From: Chionis minor
Lineage: Eukaryota; Chordata; Aves; Charadriiformes; Chionididae
Direction: 5' to 3'
Assembly: GCA_013398295.1 (NCBI GenBank)
Contig: VZSF01007823.1
Span: forward strand, 1,753,363-1,817,362
DNA: 64,000 nt
Of the stretch, positions 50,455 through 61,895 are shown piece after piece. A model generated the notes under the pieces. That model had not been told where the DNA came from. It made no database searches and was given only the letters and a program-made list of their open reading frames with translations. Numbering within the stretch: the stretch's first letter is position 1; each line of letters begins with the position of its first letter. The translations under genes were made by a program, and so were the position numbers.

Positions 50455-50535
50455 ATTTGTGGTTTGTTTGGGTTTTTTTTTTTGAAAAAAACCAAACCAC
50501 CAAACAACCCCCACCAAAAAAACCCCACCAAAAAA
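50455..50535 (+). repeat. Inverted GGTTTG / CAAACC tract
   Basis: GTTTGTTTGGG followed by T11, a single G, A7, then CCAAACCACCAAAC and C/A-rich repeats. The T-rich and A-rich halves can pair as an imperfect hairpin of about 20 bp per arm. Confidence 0.85.
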
Positions 50536-50639
50536 CTTGCAGAGGGAAAGAGTTAAAGCCATCTGCCTGAAAGCATTGTGTAAAACATACACACAATGTT
50601 GGGGAAATAAGCCAATTATGTGTGCTTCACAGGAGGTGG

Positions 50640-51190
50640 GGGACTGACCTTTGTGTATAATTAGTTCTTTTATTTAAAGCAAAGATTTTGAATAGAATAA
50701 CTAATTAGCTGTCATAAATGGCAAATTGAAGATTTTGGCCAGATTCCTTGGGGAGTGTGGGAGGACGTCCCTCCTCCCACCCCGTACTGTACGCTCTGGC
50801 TCTCCTCATTAGGGTTGTTTTTAGTTCTCTGCGGTGGTAATGAGGAGTGCAGTGGCGGCACTTCTCGGAGCCCCCTCTAACAAGGCATGAAATGCAGGTG
50901 GAGGAGAACCGCCTTCAGCTCCCGCTGCTCTCCCTCGGCGCACGGGGGCTCGGGTGGGAGAGGGGGAGGCCGACGGGGGGCTGCGGGAAGTTGGAGGGAG
51001 GTCTGAAAAGTCCCGGTGATATCACCTGTGTTTTATGTCCTGGACTTGACTGTATAAAATACAGGCAGGCTGCAAAGCCTTGAGGCATATATCATTAGCT
51101 AGCGATCCCGCATTACTCTTTCAGACCAATTAACCTTTAGAGTTGCATTAAAGAAATTAGGTGGTGAACTTCCAGTGCTTTCAGAGGGGA
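50640..51190. promoter_or_regulatory. Candidate conserved element flanking a GC-rich patch
   Basis: The left part has TGTATAATTAGTTC and ATAACTAATTAGCTGTCATAAATGG. The right part has ATATCATTAGCTAGCG, GACCAATTAACC and GTTGCATTAAAG. Between them lies a GC-rich patch (about 50860-51010). The combination resembles an enhancer or a minor promoter. No supported ORF. Confidence 0.4.
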
Positions 51191-52689
51191 CCAGCAGCTC
51201 TCTTGCAGACCAGAGCACTGTAGAGCCGTACGCCATAGGAATATTGTAGATAACTGTTATTTAAAAGGTCTACCTTTTATAAAAAGTTCCCAGGCTCACT
51301 TGGAAACGAGACTTTATGAACAGTGCCCTTAGAGGAACTGCAGCTGATCGCCATGTGAATAGAAATATCAGTAAAATGGCTTAGAAAAATTTAGAGGTGT
51401 ACTTAGTGGACACTTGTGTTATAAAGTCAGCTGAATAATTTTACAGAAAGACCCCGACTGAGAAGATATGGGCTGATTAAAGCTAGTTTGTCCGACTGTG
51501 AATAGAGGTAAAGTTTAGATTACTCACTACAATAACAGCCTCTTTAGACACAGCCATAAATTTCAGTATGTCCAGAGGTGGTGTCTATAATTTTTTAATG
51601 TGCATTGGAGCTCCGAGCACTCAGAGCAGGTTTTGTTTTGTATTTACCAGCAGCAAGTCTATTAAGTTGTAAAGGGCAAAGGAAGGGAGTGTAGGTAGCC
51701 AAAAATAGAAAGGCTTCATCTACTGTTTCTAAGAAAAGATAGGGATGGATGGCTAGCAACAGGAGATGAGAGAGCAACTTGATGGTACTTTCAGATTTTG
51801 GTAATCAATCAGCATTCCCTTTGTGATCCCATATCTAAACTGGTGAGTGTCCAGCTGTTAATTTTCCTTCCTCTGCAACACTACTTCTGATTTTCTAATC
51901 CTTGCCCACATGGAATCCTCCACACATGGAATTTGTCAAAGGTGAGCCCTTTGTTTCTTGACAACCCGGGTTTGACACCACATGCCCCTGACCAAACTGA
52001 ACGAGGTACCTTGGCATTTTTTCGGTAAGTACTGGGGGAAAATCTGCGTGGAGAAACGAAGCAGCATCGCAGTCTTGCAGTGGGGAAATTTCCAAAAGGA
52101 AAAAGCAGCTCTCCTGGTGGTTTCTGCCTGCACAGCCCGGATTGCTTGGGCTTTGTTGGAAGAGAGTCAGGAGGAGGAAAGTGGGGTTTAGTCCTGGCTG
52201 TGTCCTCTCTCGGCAAGCCTCTGACCGTGAAAGGGGTTAAGCTTCTGCAATGCTGCTCTCCTGTTGCTTGGAAATGACATGGCAAGCACACGAGGAACCC
52301 TTGCTGATCAAGTTTGGCAGTTTTTGAAATTTTGTTTCACGCCTTGCCTGCTGTGTCAACTCACCGGCTAATTGCAGCTGCAACTTTCTGTAGTGGCGTG
52401 TGTGCTCCATGCAGACCGGTTGGTTGGGATGTCGGAGGGAAGCCTCACAGACCAAAATGTAATTTCAAAACACTGAACCTGACCAGCAGAGGCTGACCTT
52501 GCTCGTTATTATCTGAGTGTGAATAGCAGCTTTGAACATCATATGATCTCTGAAATGGTACCTTTTTTCATTAGAAAGCCCCCTGCTGAACGCTGACCAA
52601 ATACATAGCTTTTTTCCTTGCTTAAGGTACTGTTTAAAAATATATATATCTGTGCCTTTGCTAGTTATTAGAAGAAAATCAAAGTGTTA

Positions 52690-53220
52690 TGTTCCCCTTA
52701 TCCGCGGAAGCCTCTCGTAAGACAATGGAGTGCTGGCAATAGCGGGGCACTGGGATGGCCGTGGTGAGTAAGGGCTGCTGAGGCCACAGGTGGAACAAGA
52801 ACTGCCACTAGAGCCAGCCCACAGCCTGCTTGCCACCTCAGGAGACCCTTCTGACCTGCCAACCTGCCCGCAGTGATCAAACCAGCCTCTCCTAATGGTC
52901 CAGCCAGGGTTCCATCCCCACGCAACTGCCATTGCGCTTGACCATGCTGCTCTTACAGCGGACCTCTCGCTCTGGGTGGGGGCAGCTGAAAGAGCACTGG
53001 TTTCAAAAGGGCTCCGGGGCCATGGGAAGTCCCGTCTGGCTGAAGATCCTGTATTTCCGAATCGCAGGGATGATCTCAAACCCCACCCATGCCGCAGTTC
53101 TCTTGTGAAGGGGTTTAAGGGGCTCCGGTTATCTGGAGGCTGCATTTTGAAATCTGCAGCGCCTCCAGATGCAGGATCCTCAAGTTACCTAGATGAACCT
53201 TGCAAAAGAATTGTATGATG
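52690..53220. other. Unexplained GC-rich block in intron 1
   Basis: A 530 bp GC-rich block stands out from its AT-rich surroundings. A minus-strand frame of 152 codons (52687-53145) and a plus-strand frame of 107 codons (52895-53218) overlap, but neither shows a known domain and their composition is Ser, Arg and Pro-rich as expected from GC bias. A stable hairpin lies at 53131-53170. It could be an old retroelement or LTR piece that I do not recognise. I do not call a gene. Confidence 0.35.
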
Positions 53221-53594
53221 ATCCCCCCCCTCTTGTAAGAAATCCTCTTCTGCCTCTAAGGGTACACAGCTCACATTTGGAGAGCCTGTTTGGGGGGTGG
53301 GTGGTGACTCTGTGGTGCCCAGGACTCCTATCTTAAAATATATTTCACACATTTAGGTCTTAGTTTTCATAGGCGTGAACTATTTTCTTTCATCACTGGT
53401 ACTGATCTTACACAGTTTGCGAGTGCAAATTCCTGTATGCGCCCTCCTCTGCCTCAGAACAAGGCAGTCGCTCCTCAGGATGGGCTGTTTCCCTGGCGTG
53501 GAGTTGCAGAGAGCATAGGGTGAAGGCTCTTACTTTTCTGAAAAAGAAGTTACTCAAAAAGTGAAGCTCCTTTTCGCTTCTGAAATGTGCTCTT

Positions 53595-53623
53595 AAAAAA
53601 AATAAAATAAAAAAAAAAAAAAT
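53595..53623 (+). repeat. A-rich tract
   Basis: A runs interrupted by single T (AAAATAAAATAAAA then A13). No element body recognised. Confidence 0.9.
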
Positions 53624-53899
53624 GCTGTGTCCAGAACCATGGGGACACTTCCCTCATTCTCATAAGGAACTCTCACCAGGAGCACAGGACTTCTGCAGTG
53701 TGACCTCCAGCACCCACAGTATATTGCACTCCTGACACATCCCCGTCTTTTCCCTCTTTCCGAACACACGGGGGTTTCTCTGTGGCTGTGTTAACGGGGA
53801 ATTTCTCTCAGGAGCATTATGGGTTGCATATGTGGCAGTCAAACCCAGATTTAAGTCTTCACTTAACTATTGCATATTTGTCGCTGGCGTCAAAAGTTT

Positions 53900-54475
53900 G
53901 CTTGGATTGACTTTGCAAGCGGGTTTCAAGTGTGCCGCCACAAAGAGCAGGAGGGCTCTTTAAGCCTTGAGAGTTTTTGAATGTTACTTGACCTGTCTCT
54001 GTGCTGCTGAGACCACTTTGATAATAAATGGATCAATACCTTGCTGTTCGTGTAGAGGTGTCTTAAGTGCCATTGTCGTCTGCTCGCGGCTCTGACAAAG
54101 CAATTATTACTGTAGGAGTGGTGGGTTTTACATGTGCTGAGCATTAGGCACTGTCAGGTCACCCTGGCTGTTAAGGCAGGCAGCAAATGTCACTTAATGC
54201 AGTGGCACTGACTCGGTCCTCTCCGGTGAAGGGACTATTAATAATTCCATTATCAAGCTGCTACTTTCTGGGACATCCGGCACTTCCTACAGAAATGGTG
54301 GCTTAACTTTGTGTAAGAGTATATAACCAGTGACACCGGCTGCTGTAGCCAGAGTGTCCCCTCTTATCTTCTCTGCATTGGTTAACCCCACGGCATGCTC
54401 ATTACAGGCCCAGCATTGTCGTTTTCAGTGATTGACACTAGTAAAAATAAAAATCAGTAATAAAGTAAAATCAAG
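53900..54475. promoter_or_regulatory. Candidate enhancer with GATA motif near exon 2
   Basis: Long unique stretch 1.1-1.7 kb before exon 2 with TTTGATAATAAATGG near 54018, CAAAGCAATTATTACTG near 54098, ACTATTAATAATTCC near 54234, a consensus minus-strand GATA site (CTTATCT at 54363-54369, AGATAAG) and GTGATTGACAC near 54428. Non-coding. It is a possible counterpart of the GATA-dependent intron 1 enhancer of human LMO1, which needs alignment to confirm. Confidence 0.4.
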
Positions 54476-55288
54476 GCTCTAGAGAAAATGGGATTCTGGC
54501 ATCTCAGTGATTTTGTTTCTTCTTTCATCCTCTCTCGTCCCCTCCCTCCCTCCCCCACAGTACAGTCCTTGTTTATTTTTCCACCTTGCCTGTGGATTCT
54601 GTAAAATCTTCCCCTGCCTGCCTCTTAAACGGAGAAGGGCAACAGGTCGCACACCCGTGTCAGTGCTCATCATGGGAGACACCACCTGCTTGGAGGAGAG
54701 GAAAAAGCTGGCGAGAGCAGTGTGAGGACGGTGGCCACAGCAAGTCTCCAGCAGCCTAGTGACTTGAGTGTCCTGTCGCCACCTCACATCCAGCTAGCTC
54801 ATGCTTGCTTTGCAGTTCCAGCAGGGGTTTCCAGGGGGGAAAAAACTCCTGGCTTTTCACTGCCTTCTCCAGCAGTACAAGAGGAGAAGAAAAGCTCTGC
54901 TTTTCTTAAGGAGCATGGATTCACCAGTGCTAGAAGGGCTTGGGTTGGTTGGGTTGGTTCGTTGGGCTTGGGTGGCTGGGTTATTCTTGGCAGTCCTCAA
55001 GGGCTTTTGAATAACATTTATTTTACCTTTCACTGAGGCCTCTGTGACCAGTGGGGTCAGAAGAGAGGAAAAACAGTGGCATAACACAGCTTTTTATACC
55101 CACTGCTCTCCTTTCCCCATCAAGCTTGATCCAGCCAAGATGTTGGACTGGGGGTACATACAGTGGTGGCCCTTCTGATGTTTGTAATTGCCCGTGGCAG
55201 GTAATTAAGAACACAAGGGTACTGGTAATGAGGGGGAAAAGCAAATGTTGAAATTGCAGGCAGTTTATTCTGCTGCAAGATGTTAATT

Positions 55289-55305
55289 AAAAAAAAAAAA
55301 AAAAA
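55289..55305 (+). repeat. A17 tract
   Basis: Homopolymer A tract about 260 bp before exon 2; no associated retroelement seen. Confidence 0.9.
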
Positions 55306-55563
55306 GTCTGGGGCTTTGTGTCAGCCCTACCCTTAGGAAAAAAGGGCTGCGTTCCTGCAAGTGTCACATTCCCACCCGCGACAGCAAATGAAGTTTGAAT
55401 TCCTTTGGCTATCGGCTTCTTGCAATGTGGGCTCCTTGAAATGAAACCAGCAGGAGTATTTGCTCATGGATCTATCTGTAGCTCACAGTGCTAGCCCAAA
55501 TGCAGGCAACCTGTTCAAGCTGTTTGGATAGCTTCTAAAGGAAATGCTTTGTTTGCGTTGCAG

Positions 55564-55777
55564 GTGTGCCGATGTTATCCGTACAACCCAAAGGGAAGCA
55601 GAAGGGCTGTGCTGGCTGCAACCGGAAGATCAAGGACCGGTACCTGCTGAAGGCTCTGGATAAGTATTGGCATGAAGACTGCCTAAAGTGTGCCTGCTGC
55701 GACTGTCGTCTTGGAGAGGTTGGATCAACTCTTTACACAAAAGCAAATCTCATTCTTTGCCGCAGAGATTACCTGAG
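55564..55777 (+). CDS. LMO1: LMO1 coding exon 2 (LIM domain 1)
   Basis: The exon follows the acceptor TTTGCGTTGCAG and ends at donor CTGAG/GTAAAT (phase 2), 214 bases. Joined to exon 1 it gives residues 9-80 of LMO1: a short linker ([15 protein letters not shown]), then LIM domain 1. All eight zinc ligands fit the LIM pattern: C24, C27, H45 and C48 bind the first zinc, and C51, C54, C74 and D77 the second, with spacing C-X2-C-X17-H-X2-C-X2-C-X2-C-X19-C-X2-D. This domain with LIM2 binds the LDB1 LIM-interaction region. The linker [14 protein letters not shown] separates LMO1 from its close paralogue LMO3, which differs there. The exon for LIM2 is outside the window, so the gene is partial. The frame meets TAA immediately after the donor, so intron retention would give an 80-residue single-LIM product. 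Confidence 0.97.
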
Positions 55778-57689
55778 GTAAATAGAGGGACGTACCGTGG
55801 GCTCTTCCCAAAGCCTCTCAGTGTGCTGCCAGATGTTTGTCTTTCTAAACCTCTCCTATGAAAACATGTCCTTGTGCATGGGCAGCCCTTGCCCAGAATG
55901 AGGTGGAGTTTCTTCCCCTGTCTAAGCATGGCTTTTTATTTGCACTTAACGTATTCTGTAGTCAGGGAGGCGGAATCCTATTTTTAGGTCAAGGTGAGAA
56001 GGAGGAAGGCATGACTTAACTCTATTATTATGAACCAACAGGAACAAACAGTGCTTGCTGAGAAAATTACGAAAATATCGTTAATTTTGCGTGCGTATCT
56101 TTGGTGTTATACTCCTGCATATTGACTGAGACCTGACCAAACCCTTACCTTTTTCCTTCAGTGATAGCTTTTAGATATTTTCCAGTGCTTATATTGAGTA
56201 AGGTTCCTCCCACGGGGGTCTTGTCTTTTCCCTAAGTAAGCAGAGCAAAACACTCCAAAATTACGGATCAACTTCAAAAAATTTTTCTTCATGAGGAGGT
56301 CTGCAGAGACCATCACTGAGTTCTGAGTTAGAACTACCCTGTCAGTGTGTATCTGCAATACATAACAACACATGGGATTTTTTTGGCTGGTGGGTATGGG
56401 AGTTTTGTACAAAATACTTTATCTAAACAGAAATGAATTTTAATAAGACAGCAGGCCTAATGCAAACATTCTTATGAGGGTCACACTGCACAACACTCTG
56501 AGTTTTGCTTTGTTTTTCCTTTGGAAGAATGCACTTGATCTCCAGCTAACGTGTTTTCTTTTTTTTTTTTTTTTCCTAGAGCACTGATAGCATTTCCTAT
56601 GCAATCTCAACCAGCAAACACATCTGAAGCAAAACAAAAACAGCAAGCTATTTTAAGATAGGGAGGTAAAATGCCATCTAACCTTGTGGTGTCCAGAGGC
56701 TGGCTAGATTAGTCCCAATGATCAGTTGCTTCATGTGTTTCAATGTAAAACATATTCCTGAAAATTTTTAGTAAATATTTTCTGAGTAAACTTGAACAAA
56801 CAAGTTTCTCCTTCTAAAGATGAGAGATTAAGCACTGAGACAAACAAAGAAATAAGTCTATTAGCTTCCACCTTGCCTTTCAGCCAGGCAGAAAGCACAA
56901 GAGCATCTAGTGAGGGTTTTTGCTCCTGTGAGCTGAAACTCTTCAGCACACACATGAAATGTCTCAGCTGAAATTACGCCACACAGGCAGCAGTCACAGG
57001 TCCACACCAGGTTAGGTGGGATGCGTCCCCAAAACATAAGTGAGGAGGAGCTTGGGTAAGGGTGGAACGCATCTGGAGGGGAAAAGACAGGATAAGCAGC
57101 CTTTGAAAGGTATAAAGAGTTAACTGTCGTCATTATAGTGAAATAATTTTTGTACCTTGCTTAAGTCTGAGTATTTGCTAATGCCATACTTGCTCTGGAA
57201 GTATCCGTAACCCTGTCTGTGCTAAACTGAAAAAACTGAGCTCCAGAAGGTTCTTTTACACACAGTTCTCTGACCCCAAATTAGCATTTTGGTTCTTCAC
57301 TGAAGAACCTTTAGTTCAATTGTACTCTTTTCTGTGCTGCAGATGTAATTCCGATGTGTGAATGAAGAATATAACAGTTCTAGATCTTCCCTTGTTGGGG
57401 ATTGCATAATTTCTTTTCATCAGAGTATCACAATTTGGTCATGCTAGGTACTAATCACAAGAACCCCCAAAACCTGTCAGGAGAGCTTCTTCCAGGAATA
57501 GTCTTCCTTCTAGAAATCAAAGGCTGCATTAGTTTCTGGAATGTTTCTTTGTGCTTTATCTTGTTTATCTTTTCTTTATCTTGTTTGCACCCAGCTTGCC
57601 AAGTGATCCCGGTCTCTCCATCAGTCATCCTCTTCATTATTTATCACTTCTCTAGACTTTGTCATTTGTGGACTTGATAAACAGTGTTG

Positions 57690-57724
57690 TGTTTGGTTTG
57701 TTGGGTTTTTTTTGGTTTTTTTTT
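57690..57724 (+). repeat. GGTTTT-type simple repeat
   Basis: TGTTTGGTTTGTTGGG followed by T8, GG and T9. One of several such tracts in the window (others near 12803, 18352 and 50461). Confidence 0.85.
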
Positions 57725-58439
57725 ATAAATCTGACGTGAAGGATAGATACTCAATGTTATTCTGCATGTCGCAGAACCCTACTAGAAATACTCAGCTGGG
57801 CGGTGATTCCCATTTACATTTGCTTTTTGAGACCTGTGAGCTACCCCGTGTTTTGACCATTTAATGAGCACCGTATTGATTTTGGTTTGTTCTAGTTTCA
57901 TAACAAAAATAATGTGTGGCACCAAATCAGACATGTTAAAGTGCTGAAGGAGGGCAGTATCGACGCTGTTAAACGTAGAAGAACCTTTTATCACTGCAGT
58001 TGTAGAGCCTTTCTTTCTTTCCTTGGTTTATTCTGAGAAGATCACAGTCTTCTCACTGGCCCCCAGATGGCACAACTTGCTGGGGCGCACCAAAAGCCTG
58101 TGCTGGAGATGGGAAAGAAGCCAGGAGTTGCAGACCCCAGGAAACAGCCCACGTCCCATCTTTGAGAAGGCAGGGCAATTAATGACCTGAAACATGGAAA
58201 GCACCAGCTGGGGCTAGCGTTTGACCAGTTTATACAGCGTCGGTTGCAGCAGCAGTTAAGCGTGGTCTCTGAAATGAACTTGTTCTGTGCCTGAAAAGGG
58301 TCTCGTAGCCCCTCTGCCCCTGTTTGTTGGGTTAGGACAATCCCCGGCCCACCAAGGGGGGAGCCTGTTGCTATTTGGGCAGCATGGCGAAATTGTGGAA
58401 GGAAGGCTTATGTGGCCTTAACGTTAAACTTAAGTCCAA

Positions 58440-58506
58440 CTTGACTTGGTTGGACTTGATGATCGTGAAGGTCTCTTCCAACCCAAGTGATTCAAGTGAT
58501 TCTAAA
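58440..58506 (+). mobile_element. CR1 LINE 3' tail
   Basis: The + strand has GGTTGGACTTGATGATCGTG, then AAGGTCTCTTCCAACCCAAG and a degenerate terminal repeat GTGATTCAAGTGATTC, which is the characteristic 3' end of avian CR1. Only the last 70 or so bases are clear. The upstream 100-200 bp may belong to the same element but are too diverged to be sure. Confidence 0.88.
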
Positions 58507-61500
58507 CATTTTTCCCGTATCTGAATTTATTCTGTTACAGCAACTTTGACCACTAGAAATATTTCTCTACTTGTTTTGTGTTGGCAAGAGCAATATAATA
58601 GTCATATCCTGGGAAATTTGACCAAGGCTCGGGTAGGAAGGATTAACATTAATTCTGTAGCACAGTTGTTAACTAGCGTACAGCTGGTTAGCCAGCTTTA
58701 CAGCTATGATGTTTTGTGTGCTCGCTAACAAGTAATTTTACGTTTATACTATTGTTTAGGGGTTCTGCCAAACTCCTGGGTTCTGTTCTCTTGATTCTAA
58801 GAAACCCTTTCAGGGTCCTAAGGTAGGAATGAGGGCATTGCTACGGAGTCCTTTATTTTATGGAAGTATAAAGCTATTTTTTTTTACTTTAAACCACCTT
58901 CTGTTGCCTTCTACCCATAGTATTTCTTTCTCTCTCAATTTTAACTATTAGTTCTATTAATAGAAGGAGCTAAAGTTGCCATCACCATCTTCTCTACTCT
59001 CTGTTCACTGAATTTTTCTTCTTGGAGAATTACCCATCCCCATCATTGTATAATTCCTTCACTCCAATAGTTTTAGAGCCTCTATCCACATCTTTTTTTT
59101 TCTTCATTAAACAACTCATGGTATTTGTTCTACTAGTCAAATTTTAGCAGAATTCATTCCTAAAAATAAACTTTCATACTTCACACTGTTCTCACACCAT
59201 AAAGGGAGTACTTTATCCAGAGAACAGTCAAAGGAATTTATTGTTGGCCACTTCCTCTATATGCCTTTGAATAAGAACAGGGTGACTATTACACCGATAT
59301 TTAGTAGGTCAGCCATCATGAAAAACTGAAAGCTAGACTGATTCTGCACCTGTAAATGTAAATATACACATCTTTTATATCTGAATATTGCTGTGTAATG
59401 ACCAGGAGAAAAAATCGGTGTCTCGTAATCTCTTTATAGACCAATGTTTCTTGGAATTTGCCTCTGAGCTGATTGTGTCATTTAGGAATACGTGCTTCAT
59501 GACCTGGCCAGACGTGCTTTCCCCTCCCCACGCTCAGTCCCCACCGATGAGCCTGCAGCAGTTTCTGCCCGGGGCTGCAAACACCCGACCGTTACCACCC
59601 AGCACCAGGATCCTGCTGGCCTCGTCGCTGCAGAGGCAGCAACGCATAGGTGCTTCCATATGGATAGAACGGGCTCCTAGAGTATTTTGGGCAGCTTAGA
59701 AATTCAGCTGAAGCGGTGTTCACTGGGCAGGTCTGGGACCCTGCTTGTGCCACCCCTCCTGCAGGCAGGCGTTGGGGACAGGGATGAACTTCTGGACTCG
59801 TGTTATTGGCGTGGGGCAGAGGAGCTGCTGGCTCCTGCCCCACTGCGCTGGCATTCCTTTGGATCCGGCTTTGTCCGAGGTGTTGGCAGTGCGGTGTGCT
59901 GCTGGCCGCGTGCGCTGGTCCTCTGTGGGTTTTTAGAAGAAATCGTTCAAATGGATTTCAGGAGCTGCTAGCAGACCATAGCCTGATCATTTGTTTCAAA
60001 AGATAAACTGTCGTCATTGCTTGTGAAGGAACATTTGTTAACCTTCACATTTCATAAAACACTTTCTTGCTCATTTTTTAATCATGAAAGATGAAATTGG
60101 ATCTCGAGTTGTTATCCTTGCGGTATCACCTCAGTCTCCAGCTGTGTCTAGATGTATCTTTCGATACATTTCATCTGAGCAAATAGATTTACCATTTGTT
60201 TCATAATCACAGTTCCAGCATTCCTACCTCTAATTATTTTTTATAAGCAAATGCTATTGAAGGAACTGCTTCTGGGACAGAGCAGCTTAGCGTGCAGCTC
60301 GGGTGGCTCCTCGCAGTCCCCACACAGCAATGTGTGTTTGTTCCTAGGCGTAATTAAACATTCACCAAGCTCCGGTTCACAGGGACGGTTTGGGTGTTGC
60401 ATCAGGATTTCCCGGGAGGAACTGACAACTTAAATTTCACTCTGAAGTGCTGATGAAGAACGTGATTTTTCCTTTTTACTCGGCGTGGTGCCCTCACACA
60501 AGCAAAGGCGAGTCAGGCTTGCTTTGACAGGAGCAGAACTGTCGCTTCTGCATGTTTGATATGCTGGTGTTGGGAAAGTTTTTCATCGTTTAAACTGATT
60601 AGGGCCTTAATTAGACTCCAAAGAAAGCTCAAAACCTGCATTAAAAAATGATGGCAAATCAGTAAGAGAGAACGGCTGTCCGGGAAGCCCTGATACTGTT
60701 CTCAGTGGATTTCACGGAAATTCTTTTCATCTGACTTCCCGCATATTTTGATTGGTGCCACAACCACGGCATCAGTGCCGCAACCGGAGGGTGGTGCCGG
60801 TGCCTCGGTCAGATGGAGCAGCCCTGCACACCCCGTCTGAGGGAGGGAGACGTGCCGACAGGACTGCCATCCCCCGGCACCCCTCAGCACTCTGTATCAC
60901 GGAGCCTCGAACTCCTCCCTGGGAAGCTCCTAGTCCACACCAGTTAGCTGCCTGGTACTGGAGTTCCCAGTTGCTGGCTACTTAGTTTTTGCTCTGCTCC
61001 GAATGCCCCGGTGGGTTCACCCTGTTAGTGAATCGCTTTGGGAGCCTTTTAGGTGAAGTGTTCTGTGTCTGGGAAATGTGCAGGGTTTAACTGTGTTGTG
61101 GGGTAGGAAAAACGGTCTTGCTCAAGGATGGTCCACCCGGCTCTCCAGCACGGCAGGATGCAGGCAAACAGCCCTCCTTCTGGTGGGCTTCCCCAGGTGG
61201 GTAACAAAGGAGCTAAGCCAAACATTTAAACCACAGTTGGACGTGTAAGCACAAGTCTTCAGGGACTGAGAAGTGCACGCTGAAACGAGCAGAATTGAAG
61301 TTAATCTGCATCCGTAATACCCTGAACGTAGCGTCAGCCTGCAGAAGCTGCAACACCTTTGAAGCAGCAAGGAGTCTCTTTGGGGTTTTTTTTCCCCCAG
61401 AGAAGCGTAGTGTTTCATGCGGGCACCAAGAGCGTGCCCTGCCTGCTTTTCAAGTGACACGTTGCGCGTGGGGAGGAGGGGTATAAATGCAGCGTGGCTG

Positions 61501-61879
61501 AACAAATGGTATCTGCTCAGAGCTGAAAAATGTTGCTAAATTGAAGCGCTGTTCTCGCATCGCAACAGGGAGCATCTTGCTTGCTATGTAGGATGCCCTC
61601 ACTTCTGCACATGGTATCTCTACAGATTAAGGAGGATTAATTAGGCTCAAAATACAATGTGTCTTGGCAACATTGCTGTGCTTTGTGGTGTTAAAGCAGA
61701 GACTTTTCTTCTCCGTAGTAGCTGGTCCAGGAGTTTCTCACAGCCTATGCCTTTCAGGATAAACAAGCAGTGCTTGCCTTGTTCACTTGCTTTTTCCCCC
61801 CTCTTTTTTTTTTTTTTTACCTTCTCCACAGCCTCCAAGTGAGGAGGAAGTCTTATGGGGAGGAATTCTTCCCGGCTGT

Positions 61880-61895
61880 GGCATGCTAGCATGCC
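61880..61895. repeat. Perfect 16-bp palindrome
   Basis: GGCATGCTAGCATGCC reads identically on both strands. No function known. Confidence 0.95.

Larger units (their letters stand above)
15918..55563 (+). other. LMO1: LMO1 intron 1 (39.6 kb)
   Basis: The intron runs from donor GTAGGT to an acceptor ending TTTGCGTTGCAG. I found no further exon-like ORF in either strand. ORFs up to about 170 codons occur but have no recognisable domain, lie in GC-rich patches (25.1-25.6, 29.5-30.1, 33.1-33.5, 37.2-37.6 and 52.7-53.2 kb) and are often open on both strands. Repeats are few: CR1 fragments at 40.6 and 48.5 kb, a GT microsatellite at 21.5 kb, an ATG microsatellite at 47.4 kb and several A or T tracts. 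The remainder is unique AT-rich sequence with many enhancer-like patches, listed separately. A long first intron with dense regulatory sequence is usual for LMO1. Confidence 0.9.

Noticed and set aside
56559..56579. T17 tract plus CCTAG as a real exon acceptor in intron 2
   Set aside because: The sequence following, AGCACTGATAGC, has an early stop in the LMO1 frame and does not encode the start of LIM domain 2.
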